NCBI GenBank assembly: GCA_037179515.1
Contig: JAXCGZ010020863.1
Location: 1 to 64,000, forward strand
Direction of reading: 5' to 3'
DNA from: Halocaridina rubra
Lineage: Eukaryota > Arthropoda > Malacostraca > Decapoda > Atyidae
Length of the DNA stretch: 64,000 bases
The notes under the pieces: model-generated
The model's input: only the letters and a program-made list of their open reading frames with translations
Told to the model about the DNA's origin: nothing
Databases searched by the model: none
Shown: positions 34,202-61,659 of the stretch, piece by piece
How the letters are laid out: every line of letters starts with the position of its first letter
Numbering within the stretch: position 1 is the stretch's first letter
Made by a program: the position numbers and the translations under genes

Positions 34202-37020
34202 CTATTTGTCCAAAAGAAAACTATATAGTTTGCCTTTGAAAGCTGTGAAGGAGGATGCATTTTTAAGATGCTCTGGAATATTATTCCAGAGTGTTGGCCC
34301 TTTGATAGTGATCATCTTTGAACCTGCTTCTGTGTTTGTTCTGTGAATAAAGAGCTCACTGCTCTCTCTTGTGTTGGTTCCCCTTATATCCCTGACTGTT
34401 TTTAAATCAAATAGCCAGCTAGGATAATGATGGTCCAAAATTTTGAATACAAAAACATAAATAGCATAAGCGACGTTATTTTCTGCCCGCAGCCACCCAA
34501 ATTTATTGAGAGCTGGTGTGATGTGGTCATATTTTCTTATTCCTGCCAGGGCAACTCGAGCTGCAAAATTAATAAGCTTCTGTATTCTGTTTATCTGAGT
34601 CTTAGTGGTAGATCCCCAAACAGTTGTGCAGTAATTAATGTGACTTAGGGCTAGAGATTCAACAACAGTTATTCGAGTGGTAGTCTCAAAATTGTCTTTT
34701 ATACGTGATAAGTACATTAATGTTCCTGTAACCTTTTTGCATACTTTATCTATGTGGGAATCAAACAACATGTGGTTATCAAAGTGAATTCCTAGGTTTT
34801 TGACTGTTTTGCTAGGTGTGATAATATTGTCGCAAAAATTAATTGTTGTGTTTTCTGGAATTTGTGCTATGTGGAACCTTGAACCAATAAATATGCACTG
34901 TGTTTTACTTTCGTTAATTAACAGCCCAATTTCTTGGAAATAGGTTTTAATTTTTGACAAAGTGTTTTCTGCTCTTAAAGTTAGCTCTGGGAGGTTATTA
35001 ATATCACCACTAAGGAGTAGTTGAGTGTCATCTGCATATTGTACGACTAGACAGTCAGAAATGAAAGAAGATAGATCATTTACGTAAATGGAGAAGAGGA
35101 TAGGACCAAGTACTGATCCCTGTGGAACACCAAATGATACATCTTTTGGCACAGAGATAATGTTGTTAAGACGTATGGACTGTTTACGATTAGATAGATA
35201 CTCGCTAAACCAGCTTGGATCAATATTTAAGTTAATACATTTACTTAAAAGAATTTCATGGTTTACACTGTCGAAGGCTTTTGATAAGTCTAACAAAATT
35301 AGTATAGATATTTTTTTCATATCTATATTATTATATATACTATTCGTAACTTTAAGCAGTCCAGTATCCGTCGAGAGTTTTGGTCTGAAACCATGTTGGC
35401 TAATCGTTAGTAGTCTATTTGATTCTAAATATGACATAAGTTGGCATGCAACAATTTTTTCTAATATTTTAGAGAAAATGGGTAGCAGGGAAATGGGACG
35501 ATAGTTTGTCACATCTTCTCTGTCCCCCTTTTTATGCAGAGGTATTACATGTGCTATTTTCCAAGAGTCAGGAAACTTTTTAGTAACAATGGAAGTGTTC
35601 ATAATAGTTAGAATATAGGATGCAATCATGGGTAGAGCATCTTTGATGAACTGAAATGGTATACCATCTGAACCATAAGAGCCAGAGTTTCTTAGGCTCT
35701 TTATGGTAAGAATTAGGGTAGCACAATCTATAGGAGTTAGCTTGAAGTACTCTCTTGTGTTTTCATTGGAAGAATTGTCATAGTCACTGAGTTGATGTTT
35801 TCTTGAGTTTTTTCATATGTATTTTTGCCAACGTTAGCAAAATAGTTATTAAAGTTATCTGCTTTGTCTTTCAACTCCGTAATATTTTCATAACTTTCCG
35901 AGGTACTCTTTTCATTTGGTATCATGCTTCTTATCACTTTCCATGTTGCTGCTGTATCATGTCTAGAGTCATTAAATTGTTTTTTGTAAAAGTCTTTTTT
36001 ACTTACACTGATGAGAGATCTGACATGTTTCTTTTCTGTTTTATAACGTTCTCGGAGAGTCATATCATATCTATTCATTTTTAGCTCTTTTTGTATTTGA
36101 TTTCTGATTTGCATTGCCTCTTTGATGTCATTAGTTAGCCAGGGGGCTGAGGGGCGGGTTATTTTTCTTGTTACAATGGGTGTACAACTATCTAAGCATT
36201 CAAGGAAGACTTTTGTTAAAATCTCAACCTGCAAATCGACGTTATCTGTGTATTTAATTCTATTAAGTGCATTTGTGTTGTTGATTAATGTTTCACAAAA
36301 GATATCAGGGGAGTAATTTTTTAGACACCGGAATGTCTTGAGGAGAGGCTTCCTTTTCGGCTTGTTTATGTTTAGCATAGCAATGTTCAGCTCGTGGTCT
36401 GCAATTGGGCAGGGAACTACGTCCCAATAGGGTATACTTTCCACTTTATTTGTTATTATCAGATCTATAAGAGTCCTAGAATTAGGGGTTATGCGGGCCG
36501 GTTTTGTCACTATTTGTGTTAACTTCACAGTGTTGATCACCCTTTTCATTTTGTTATCTGCTGAGAGCAAGTCATCATTAAAATCACCAAGTATGTATAT
36601 GGGTTTATGACGCACACTGATATTTCTGAATGTTTCTAGCAGATGATTGAATGAACTGGTAGGTGCTTTAGGGTGACGGTAAACACACCCTACAATGAAA
36701 GATGGAAGTTTCTGATACTGCACAGTGATCCATAAATCTTCGAGCTCCTCAGTTTTTTCTAAACCTGTGGTTATTTCTGATGCACTAAGATCATTTCTAA
36801 CATAAATACAAACCCCACCCCCTCGGCCATGGTCATTGCGAAATATTTTAAACTCTGGGATATTCACATATTTATTTTCAGTTGTAGGAGGAAGCCAAGT
36901 TTCACTTACACAGAGGATGTCTATGTTGTAGTCTTTTGTTAGCATTATTATTTCCTCAAAATGAGCGAGCAGGGACTGAACGTTCACATGTACTAATGTT
37001 ACATTCTTACCATGTTTCAT
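34202..37020 (-). pseudogene. LINE B ORF2, copy 3: endonuclease and reverse transcriptase, one frameshift
   Basis: The ATG at 37020-37018 overlaps the ORF1 stop. Endonuclease: VTLVHVNVQSLL, CVSETWL, GRGGGVCIYVRND, GCVYRHPKAP, ILGDFNDD and IADHELNIAM. The frame ends at 35737, but the sense frame changes by one base near 35800 (TREYFKLTPIDC) and continues as RT from before 35629 to 34202: WKIAHVIPLHKKGDREDVTN, YRPISLLPIFSKILEK, LLDLSKAFDSVNH, SFGVPQGSVLGPILFS and QYADDTQLLL, ending FKGKLYSFLLDK. No RNase H, consistent with the CR1/Jockey group. Confidence 0.9.
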
Positions 37021-38535
37021 TGGGGTGGTATCCATAGTCATAGTTGTAGTTTCGACTGTGTGATTCTGCTGGGAATTCATCATTGTAGTGTGTTCTGGGG
37101 TTAGCCCATGGATCCTGGTGTCTGTACCTGCCGTTGGATGTGTAACGCTGGTTTGAGTACGTGCCGTAGTATGATCGGGCCTTCCCAAAGTTTGTATGCC
37201 TAGGTGAGTGTTTAGTGTTGTAAGAGCCATCACTCCAGGAGAAGTCTCTTGTGCGTGGACGGCGATAAGAGAGGTTTGTATCGTGTCTCTTTCTGTAGTC
37301 TCGCGTATAGGGGATTGTTTCATTAGCTCTTTGCTGTTTATTTTGGTATGACTGTAGTTTGGGATATTTTGTAGAATACCCAGGTTGTGTCCATTGTTTG
37401 CCCCCAAGAAATGGCTGGACAATTGTGCCTGTAGGCCATTGCTTCAGTTTGTAAGACACATATTCAAATCCTTTCGATATCGTTATTGCAAAGGAAACCC
37501 AGTTTGGTTTGCGAGAAAGCTCCTTAATCAAGACTTCTTCAGAAGGAATGCCTTGACTTGTCAATGTATTACGTATCTCTCTCTCAAAGGGGTTGCCAGG
37601 AATGCGAATATATATTTGAGCTGTAACCCTTGCACTTGCATTATTGGGCAACTGTGGCTGTGGGGGAGAGGACTTCGATGGAATGTTTAGAATAGAGACT
37701 GCAGCTATTTTGTCTTTTCTGTTTTCTTCATTATTTTGCAGCCTATTGCTTGGTTGGTTATTTGTGCTGGAAGGTGTAATTTGGTTGTCCTGGTTAGTGA
37801 TAGTTGCTGTGTTGTTAGGAGTAGTGGAGATTGACTCTATATCTTCTTCGCTGTTTTGCAACTCTTTACCAGGTTGGTTGTTTGTGCTGGGAAGAATCTT
37901 GTTCTGGTTAGTGCCTGTTGTTGTATTGTTAGGAGTAGTGGGGAAGGACGCTGTTGTTTCATCACTATTTTGTAACCTGTTACTGATTTGATTATTTATG
38001 CTAGATGGTGTATTCAGGTTTTCTTGATGACTATCACTTTTATCTGGATCTACCTCTTCTTCACTACCACTGTCACATTCGTCTCTCAATGCAATGAAGG
38101 AATTGTGAGTAGAGACAGAAAACCTAGTTTGCAAAACCTGAGGGTTGTTGATAGAAGGGACATCATCGTTGTTAGGTGACAGCACTGAACTGAGAGGTGG
38201 AGATGTTTCTGATAGGAGTTTCAGCCTAGAATTATCTCTTTTAAGTAGGACAATGTCAGATTCTAGCAAACCCACCTTGTGTTGTAAGGCTTTCACCTTT
38301 TCAGCATCTGCTTCCAAAATTTTCACCTTATCTGCAAGACTTTCTATCATTCGATGTAGGTCTCCTAGGTCGTGTGTTTTTTTAGACTCTATGGATTTTA
38401 CAACCGAAGTTTGAGGTTGAAAGAGTTTGTCAAGTTCACCGTTCATTGAGATATTCAGGACACTTGCGCTAAAAGTTATTATGTTTGTAATTATGTCTTT
38501 TTTAATTCGTTTTTTTATGATGTGTTTACCACTGC
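37007..38535 (-). CDS. LINE B ORF1, copy 3 (N-terminally truncated)
   Basis: Open throughout from the insertion boundary to the TAA at 37009-37007. The frame extends upstream into mariner sequence to 38614, so the first ~26 residues of that frame are not element-derived. Domains as in copy 1: coiled coil, three Asn/Thr-rich repeats with NNQP strings, the QIYIRIPGNPFEREIRNTL segment and a basic Tyr/Arg-rich tail. It keeps GFEYVSYKL where copy 1 has a stop. Confidence 0.85.
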
Positions 38536-38762
38536 GAGAAGCTTTGAAGCAGAAACGCCATGGAAATCTAAGTTGTGTTGCAATGTTTTTGCAGGACAAT
38601 TCATCAGCACACACAGTACATGAAATTATACAGAAACTATGCTACTTTAGCTTCGAATTGGTAGACCACCCACCTTACTCTCAAGACTTGGCCCCATCCG
38701 ACTATCAAATATTTCCACAACTGAAGAAACGTGTCAAGGGAACGAAATTTTACTCCTATATG

Positions 38763-39372
38763 ACCACATCACACCAGCTCTCAATAAACTTGGGTAGCTG
38801 CGGGCAGAAAACAAGCTCGCTTATGCTATTTATGTTTTTTTATTCAAAATTTTGGACCATCATTATCCTAGCTGGCTATTTGATTTAAAAACAGTCAGGG
38901 ATATAAGGGGAACCAACACAAGAGAGAGCAGTGAGCTCTTTATTCACAGAACAAACACAGAAGCAGGTTTAAAAATGATCACTATCAAAGAGCCAACACT
39001 TTGGAATAATATTCCAGAGCATCTTAAAAATGCATCCTCCTTCACAGCTTTCAAAGGCAAACTATATAGTTTTCTATTGGACAAATAGTTGCTGCTCATT
39101 AAGAACTAATTATTCTCATTGTAAGGAAAACAAATATGGAAATGATGCCGATAATAACGATCCTATATCTAGCGTCATTCTTACTACTTTATTATTAACA
39201 TTATTGTTAACATTTTCATTACAGCATTATTATTTTCTATGAAAGCTACATTTAATTTAACTATATGTATTACCCTCTTATTTATTAGTTTAATTACATG
39301 TCTACTTATAAGTTACTATTAATGTTGAATAACCATTGTACAAAATGGAAATAAATGTTTGTTTGTTTGTTA
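38763..39372 (+). mobile_element. LINE B copy 4 (3' end only), plus strand
   Basis: 5'-truncated LINE B in the opposite orientation to copy 3. It begins with the last ~110 RT codons (one frame 38852-39088, ending FKGKLYSFLLDK) and continues through the 3' UTR to the (TTTG)n tail at about 39355-39370. It separates mariner pieces 2 and 3. Confidence 0.9.
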
Positions 39373-39614
39373 TTCGGACGTGATCACTACTACAGAGGCC
39401 TGGTTGGAAGCCCAACCTTTCGAGTTCTTGATTTCAGGGCTTAGAAAAACTGTAGGACTTATGTAATAAGTGTGTGAATTTGGGGGGGATATGTTGACTA
39501 AGACCATAATTAATTGAGCCACCTGCATTGTCTCTACCCAAAGCCAGGAACTTTTCAGCATCCCTTGGTATATATGTAAACCTACCTGTGTCCATCCCCA
39601 AATCGAATGGGGAT

Positions 39615-39616
<2 letters not shown>

Positions 39617-39706
<90 letters not shown>

Positions 39707-39712
39707 ATATAT
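39617..39712 (+). repeat. (TA)n microsatellite
   Basis: TA run with one TATTATA phase change. Confidence 0.97.
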
Positions 39713-40092
39713 GATACAAACTGACATAATCGAACAGATGCAAATTAACCTCAGTGTCAAGTACTACTGACAAAAAAGTGGATATCATTCGACATATACA
39801 AAATGATATCTAAATTCTTGAGCTTGACTAATTACATTTCTCACGACATTAAAAAAAACACGCACACACACACAAGGATCGAGCTAATCAGTAGAAAAAA
39901 ATCACGAAGTATATGTGTCATTTGCTGAAAGATCATACATTAATTGAAGCAATTGCAAGAAGCATTATTGTCTCGCCTTGCGATCCCTTATTGCATGCGT
40001 GCTCAGGCTTAAAAACGAAGTGACTGCGTTCATTTGTTTTTCATTGTCTTTACGTATTGTGTTCTGAGTAGCATTGAGAGTAGCAGAAGCAA
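39713..40092 (+). other. Upstream region of the first receptor gene
   Basis: No coding sequence. No clear TATA box, and no motif obviously shared with the region upstream of the second receptor. It presumably contains the promoter and 5' UTR. Confidence 0.4.
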
Positions 40093-48557
<8,465 letters not shown>

Positions 48558-49032
48558 GAGAATACATATCTGAACTCTATAGGCAATTGATGGTCTCGAC
48601 GATGCTGATTCATTTCAATCTAACCGGAAAATCCATGAATCCAGGATCCCAAAAGAAACCTCATGACAGCCATTTAAACCCCTACTAGGAAAACAAATCT
48701 GGAATATGTTAGCGTCTGTTTCCTCTTCGTCTAATATGTTTAGGAAACAGTAAATATATGTGTAGACCTTTTTGGATAAAGAAAAAAAAACACTATCACC
48801 ATAAACACATCTTTACCAAACTAAATGGAAATCAAAACTCAGTTATGATACCAATATTTCTTTGCTGACATATCAGTTTCGAAATGAAAAACACATATTA
48901 ATGAGATACTGAATAATATTTTCTTGAGAGGAAAATATGAAATAAAAATTCTGATACGAAACCAATATTCCCTGCTGACACAGCAGTTTCGAAATGAAAA
49001 ACACAATTATGATACAGGATATTTTCTAAGGA
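48558..49032 (+). other. 3' flank of receptor gene 1
   Basis: Probable 3' UTR. The first AATAAA is at 48941-48946, about 385 bp after the stop. A ~120-bp imperfect direct duplication (about 48850-48905 and 48962-49010) shares CAGTTTCGAAATGAAAAACA. Confidence 0.5.
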
Positions 49033-49147
49033 GAGAAGGACGACTTCCAAGTCCAGGAATCGGCAGTTAGAGTAGTATTTACAGCAATGATCATATCTCC
49101 TAGCCTTTGCCTCCCCTTTGTTAGATTAGGAGAACTAACTGATGTAA
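49033..49147 (+). pseudogene. Relic of a third ionotropic-receptor paralogue
   Basis: GAAGGACGACTTCCAAGTC resembles the start of exon 6 of the receptor genes. 49080-49147 then follows exon 7 (ACAGCAATGATCATATCTCC against ACAGCCATGCTGATATCTCC, then AGGAGAACTAACTGATG against GAAGAACTAGCTGAAACC). Most of exons 6-7 between these points, including the intron, is missing, and the reading frame is broken. Confidence 0.6.
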
Positions 49148-49192
49148 TTGTCAATTGAGCAGGTATAATGGGTACACAGTTGGTGATAGGCC

Positions 49193-49275
49193 AGAATAAA
49201 CATTAAAAATCAGACGATACACGTACAGTACTAAACATTAAAAATCAGACGATACACGTACAGTACTAAACATAA
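49193..49275 (+). repeat. Short tandem duplication
   Basis: Two copies of about 40 bp with AAATCAGACGATACACGTAC. Confidence 0.8.
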
Positions 49276-49439
49276 AAAACTCCTAAGATGCCCTCTTGGG
49301 AGATATAATGCAAATTTTTAGATTATCCAGGCCTGAAGATTGTTTTAAACATGTTTTATTGTATATTTTTCTGCTAAATAACACAAGTATTTCACTCTAA
49401 AGTGACAACAACACAATAAGAATTACCATATGCAAGTAC

Positions 49440-49553
49440 ATCACTCTCCATAAATAGCGTCACAAATAAATGTTGCATGATCAACATCGTTTAATTTCAC
49501 TCTCCATAAATAGCGTCACAAATAAATGTTGCAGGATCAACATCGCTTAATAT
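49440..49553 (+). repeat. Short tandem duplication
   Basis: Two copies of about 55 bp with CACTCTCCATAAATAGCGTC. Confidence 0.8.
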
Positions 49554-49802
49554 TTATACCTCTCAGTACCACACATAAAATAATACGAAGTGTAACGAAT
49601 TACGATTCTGGAGTATAAAACTATACGATGAAGAAGAAAAAGAACCAGAGAGAGATTGGCAACAGTGAATGCAAAATTTGAAGGCAATTTTCGAGGGGAA
49701 TGTCGTCCGTCATATGATCTTGCTCTATATGTATGCAGAGATTTGCAATGGAATACATGAAAAAGTCACAACCGCAGGTCAGATAAACTCCGGTGGATGC
49801 AT

Positions 49803-50510
49803 TTTTTTTTTATGAGTGTGACACCGGGACAGGCAAAAAAAAACTGCCCTCACCAATAAAGGCCCGGGCATGAAGAAAACATTAAGATGTAGAAAAAGTA
49901 AGAGGTTAAGGACAAGTCAGAGATGAGGTAATGATACACAATAGGAAAAGGACTGGCTGAAAGAATGGTCGAAGTACTGAGGACCTAGAGATATGGCAGG
50001 ATTAGGCCCTAAGATGACGATAGATCCGTTTTTTGAAGGAAGATAGGTCATAAGAATTAGGAGAGACAGAAGGGGGAAGAGAGTTCCAGAGTCTGAAGGT
50101 AGCTGTGAAGAAGCAGTCGCTGTACCGACCAATCCGCGAGAAACAAATCTCCACACAGTACCTGCGAGACGAGGCCGCTTGGCGATTGTTACGTGGCCTC
50201 GGCAGTGGGGAAGGGATACAACTCGTCAACTCATCAGAGCAGCGATGGAAGAAGTAGCGATAGAAAAGAAAAGAGAGATAATACCTTATGGTGAAGAGAA
50301 TGAAAATCCAGATTAAAAGTAAAAGAAGGGTCATTAATGAATATGACTGGCTTAGACTCAACCCTATCAAGTAGATAAGTATATGAAGAAGCACCCCAGA
50401 TGTGCGAGCAATATTTTAAGCAGGGACGGATAATACTTTCATAGATTTTAAGTAACTGTAAAGAGGAAATGTAATGACGAAAACGAAATAAAACCCCCAA
50501 TAATAGTTAC
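49803..50510 (-). mobile_element. LINE E copy 2 (RT C terminus and 3' UTR)
   Basis: Longest LINE E copy. Its minus-strand frames (50500-50234, then 50394-50002 after a shift) read LLKIYESIIRPCLKYCSHIW, a C-terminal RT/thumb segment of CR1/Jockey-type LINEs, and GRYSDCFFTATFRLWNSLPP with SSFKKRIYRHLRA at the end. The 3' UTR ends GGTGTCACACTCATAAAAAA, an A tail. Confidence 0.8.
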
Positions 50511-50857
50511 AAAGAAAAATAAACATTGTGGAACGTCCTCTTCAAAAATATACTGTAAACACCAAAGTCTATTTCATGGCTGCACTATCTGAATTCAGTA
50601 ACCGAAATTCATCTCTTATGATAACAGAGGTAAGAATTTTGATCATTCGTTCAATAAAGACAAGTCTAAAAGGTTTACCTTCTTTAAGTGGATATATTGT
50701 CACCTTAAATTTTCATTTAGGGGACAATACAGGCACTCCTTCCGTTACTGACATAGAGAAAAAAAAAACTCCTAGAGAGTTGGCATGGCAAAATGACACA
50801 GAAAAAATTGCAAAAGTAAATTAAAGACAGACAAAACTAATTGTATAAAGAATAGGG

Positions 50858-51150
50858 CGAGACTAATTTCAAGAGTGTTCCTAAAAAGATACATATTGTC
50901 TTGGAGATAATTACTGCCCCACAAGATTAGGCAAGACTAATTTCAAGAGTGTTCCTAAAAAGATACATATTGTCTTGGAGATAATTACTGCCCCACAAGA
51001 TTAGGCAAGACTAACTTCAAGAGTGTTCCTAAAAAGAAATATATTGTCTTGGGCATAATTACTGCCCCACAAGATTAGGCAAGACTAACTTCAAGGGTGT
51101 TCCTAAAAAGAAATATACTGTCTAGGGCATAATTACTGCCCCACAAGATT
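50858..51150 (+). repeat. 74-bp tandem repeat, 4 units
   Basis: GACTAATTTCAAGAGTGTTC recurs (with small changes) at 50861, 50935, 51009 and 51083, exact 74-bp spacing. Confidence 0.92.
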
Positions 51151-51169
51151 AGGTTTCATAATAAGTAGA

Positions 51170-51174
<5 letters not shown>

Positions 51175-51260
<86 letters not shown>
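51175..51260 (+). repeat. (TA)n microsatellite
   Basis: About 42 TA units. Confidence 0.97.
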
Positions 51261-51266
<6 letters not shown>

Positions 51267-51515
51267 AAAAAATAAAATTTGAATTTTTTTTATAATATGA
51301 AGTATCTTGGAAATCTCACTCCAAAACAGTTGACCATGACATCTGGAAACCTCGGGAGAGAGAGTTTTTTTAGTTGCTAAAATATGCAGAGATTCAATTA
51401 AGTGAAATGATTAGATGGTTAAAGCAGTTAACACTCTCATTATAAAGGATGCATTATGGAAATTACAAGTCAGTGACTATGGAGATTATCTCTCAGTCTA
51501 TTTACCTAAAGAGTT

Positions 51516-51672
<157 letters not shown>

Positions 51673-51819
51673 CACACATACATACATGTATGCATGTATG
51701 TATGCATGAAATTACGTATGCTTTTTGTATATGCTGCACGTATGCATACGTGTCTATACTGATCTTTGGGTACCTCGGAAATAAATCTTTAAAAGTGAAA
51801 TAGTAACTAGTGTAAAAAA

Positions 51820-51998
51820 AAAAAGTCCCCGTTTTATATCACAGTTAGCCCCCATTCAAATGGGGGTGGATCCTGACAGCTTTAAGCTGGGATCTTAAGG
51901 TTGGATACCCTTCCTAACGCCCTGCGGTAGACCAAGCCCGCGTTTGTCAAGTTCATCACTTCCCGACTTTCACACTGTACTACTGAGCCACCGCGGCC
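51820..51998 (-). mobile_element. SINE H copy 2
   Basis: Read on the minus strand: head GGTGGCTCAGTAGTACAGTG (A-box-like), body with GGAAGGGTATCCAACC, then CCCCATTTGAATGGGGGCTA and an A tail at 51820-51830 (T-strand complement). A tRNA-derived head is likely; the B box is poor. Confidence 0.65.
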
Positions 51999-52156
51999 CT
52001 CAGTGCTCTAAATGAACAAAAGTGTAATAACATTGATGTGATTGACGATGATGATGATAATAATGAGTGTCTTAAAATTCTTCACACTGAAATAATGATT
52101 TCAATCGGAATTTCTCACGGGATGAGTAAAACCTATTCCAATCAAGTCCGGGAATT

Positions 52157-52158
<2 letters not shown>

Positions 52159-52242
<84 letters not shown>
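52159..52242 (+). repeat. (CA)n microsatellite, left of LINE C copy 3
   Basis: About 42 CA units, directly followed by LINE C. Confidence 0.97.
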
Positions 52243-52698
<456 letters not shown>

Positions 52699-52921
52699 TT
52701 TTCAATATAATTTACATTGTTTTTCAATTGTTGTGAGCAGTCTTTGCCATGCTCATCTGGGGTCGCTGTTTCTTTTATGAGCAGCTAGGAGACAAGAGGT
52801 TGGGTTTGTTCTTTCTTACACCAATCATTATTCCATTGTTCCGGGCTTGGAACCAAAACCGAGTTGAGATGGCTTGTTCCCCCGGTGGCTGGATCGATAT
52901 AGTTCCTTCGCCAGAAATTTA

Positions 52922-52922
52922 A

Positions 52923-52995
<73 letters not shown>
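52922..52995 (+). repeat. (AAT)n microsatellite
   Basis: About 24 units. Confidence 0.97.
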
Positions 52996-53479
52996 TATTC
53001 GAACAGAAGTCCTCGTCAACTCAGAGGACTGCGTGAGTCTATTAGATGTGATAGGTCTATGATGAAACAGTATATAAATTTGTCAGGCTTACATTATTGG
53101 AAAAATACCCGTCCCGACCTACACACACACACACAGTAAATGTCATTAACAAAAAATATTATCATTGCCAGCGCATGCACCATAGATGTATAGTCTGGTG
53201 ATTCGAGCAGACAAGACCACAGCCATAGACAGTACCTCACCCACAGCACAGGTGAACTGAAGTTTATACCCTCTCAGAACACCCAACATCATCATTTCTT
53301 GCCGTCCCAGCATATGGTGCCCTTGTGAACAAGCAAGAATATAGATCCAAATAAAATAAAATTGGGGTATTATTTATTAAAACATTGGACAAGGTCGTAT
53401 TTTGCCATCACAGTGCTGAACATAAGTGTGCTTTTAGCAAGCAAGAGTAAAGATTTAAGAAATAATAAAGACACTCAGG
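52996..53479 (+). other. Upstream region of the second receptor gene
   Basis: No open frame of note. Presumably promoter and 5' UTR; no convincing TATA box. Confidence 0.4.
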
Positions 53480-59953
<6,474 letters not shown>

Positions 59954-60000
59954 ATATTAGTCTGAACCTAAGCAAGAATCTTGATGACGACTACACTTAA

Positions 60001-60208
60001 GGGGGGTTTACTCGGTCAAACGGTTCGTCGAACGCGGTTCGACAGACAAGTGTTTGAAGTGATGTTCGAACGTGTGAAGGGGGTATTAGGTTGTTGAACA
60101 CGGAACGTGTTCGACAACCAAATACCCCGTTCACACGTTCGAACATCACTTCAAACACTTGTCTGTCGAACCGCGTTCGACGAACCGTTTGACCGTGTAA
60201 ACCCCCCC
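60001..60208. repeat. Near-perfect 208-bp palindrome (foldback J) just 3' of receptor gene 2
   Basis: The left arm starts GGGGGGTTTAC; the right arm ends GTAAACCCCCC. Arms share GGTTCGTCGAACGCGGTTCG and CAAGTGTTTGAAGTGATGTT as exact inversions. The loop is only a few bases around GAACACGGAACGTGTTC near 60104. It begins 47 bp after the receptor stop codon. No coding capacity. Confidence 0.92.
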
Positions 60209-60484
60209 TTTACACGCTAATTTTGGTTGGAAAACTTCACCATGAACCATTGTCCTGCCATTTCCTTTAGTGTATTCATTTTACTTGTTGAATTGGCAGG
60301 AGTTAGAGAAAAACATTCTTCAGTACTGTATCATCCAATTTTACAGTATAAATTGTTGGATTTTTTTTCCCATGAAACGGGCAGGATCGAAGTCAGCCAT
60401 TGATTATGGCTGACATTTCATTCACCCAAGAAACTACACTGAGTCTCCTTATTTATGTATTTTCAGATTTTTAAATTGGAGGTC

Positions 60485-60592
<108 letters not shown>

Positions 60593-60708
60593 TAAGGCAC
60601 ATGTTTACATTCCTACTCTCAGCGAGTGAAATGGTAAGACAAAGCATTAAAAAAAAATCTAAAGAATTATAATAATTTCAATTATCTACTCTAGCCAATC
60701 CAAATATG

Positions 60709-60938
60709 GCCCAATTTCTTAAACAGTGTAAACGTAGGGTACTATATTGTTAGTTAGCTAGACACACACAAATGGATTTCATAAACGCATCTGACGCCGT
60801 TCTGTGTATGGCTAGGATCCGGTACGGGATCCTAGCCATGCACAGAACCGCGTCAGATGCGTTTATGAAATCCATTTGTGTGTGTCTAGCTAACTAACAA
60901 TATGGTATCCTAGGATTACACTGTTTAAGAAATCGGGT
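60709..60938. mobile_element. Foldback element I, copy 3 (simple palindrome)
   Basis: One arm each side, bounded by GCCCAATTT and AAATCGGGT, centre at GGATCCGGTACGGGATCC near 60823. This is the basic form of the element seen at 46370. No clear target-site duplication. Confidence 0.88.
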
Positions 60939-61218
60939 TGGTGGTTTTGATCGAAATAAATACGCTTTGAAAGGCCAGGATTTTAAACTTTCTACTATGA
61001 CACAAATAATAAATGTTGCCTAAACTATAGTTTACTTTCCTGTGACCTTCCAACTTCACATCAAAATTTACACTATAAACTCAATCACAGGAGATCAAAA
61101 TCAACACATCCACCCTCCTGGACGATCTATGGGTAACTGAAGTGAACTAGAACAATATCTCGATTCTTAAAATTGGAAGCAATAACATCCATAAAATGTC
61201 AAGAAAAAAAAAACTATT

Positions 61219-61658
<440 letters not shown>

Positions 61659-61659
61659 C

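Larger units (their letters stand above)
33905..38535 (-). mobile_element. LINE B copy 3 (4.6 kb, nearly full length)
   Basis: Minus-strand element inserted into the mariner. It lacks the 5' UTR and roughly the first 90 residues of ORF1, but has the rest of ORF1, the endonuclease, the RT and the 3' UTR. The 3' tail, read in its own sense, is CCATTGTACAAAATGGAAAT followed by AAATG and a (TTTGA)n run. Confidence 0.92.
33361..39505 (+). pseudogene. Mariner transposase (DD34D), in three pieces and frameshifted
   Basis: Piece 1 has the helix-turn-helix region (LEDSRISAKVIDETLGISRK), KWLLKYLNTDQK, then after a frame change the first catalytic Asp in VIMDETWVHHYD and WRHSGS..PKKFQTKKSAG. A TAA at 33893 precedes EYYM at the LINE B insertion. 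Piece 2 has REALKQKRHG, the second Asp in LQDNSSAHT and the third in YSQDLAPSDYQIF; exactly 34 residues separate them. Piece 3 has DVITTTEAWLEAQPFEFLIS and, after a shift, KCVNLGGD, the usual mariner end. Inactive. Confidence 0.88.
33361..39573 (+). mobile_element. Mariner-family DNA transposon split by two LINE B insertions
   Basis: Three colinear mariner pieces: 33361-33904, 38536-38762 and 39373-39573. Between them lie LINE B copy 3 (minus) and LINE B copy 4 (plus). The 5' end is truncated before the transposase N terminus. The 3' end near 39550-39573 reads CCAGGAACTTTTCAGCATCC, like a mariner terminal inverted repeat, followed by TA. No matching 5' repeat was found. Confidence 0.85.

Noticed and set aside
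50528..50824. 98-codon frame as a host gene
   Set aside because: No recognisable domain, splice context or neighbour support; could be chance in an A-rich region.
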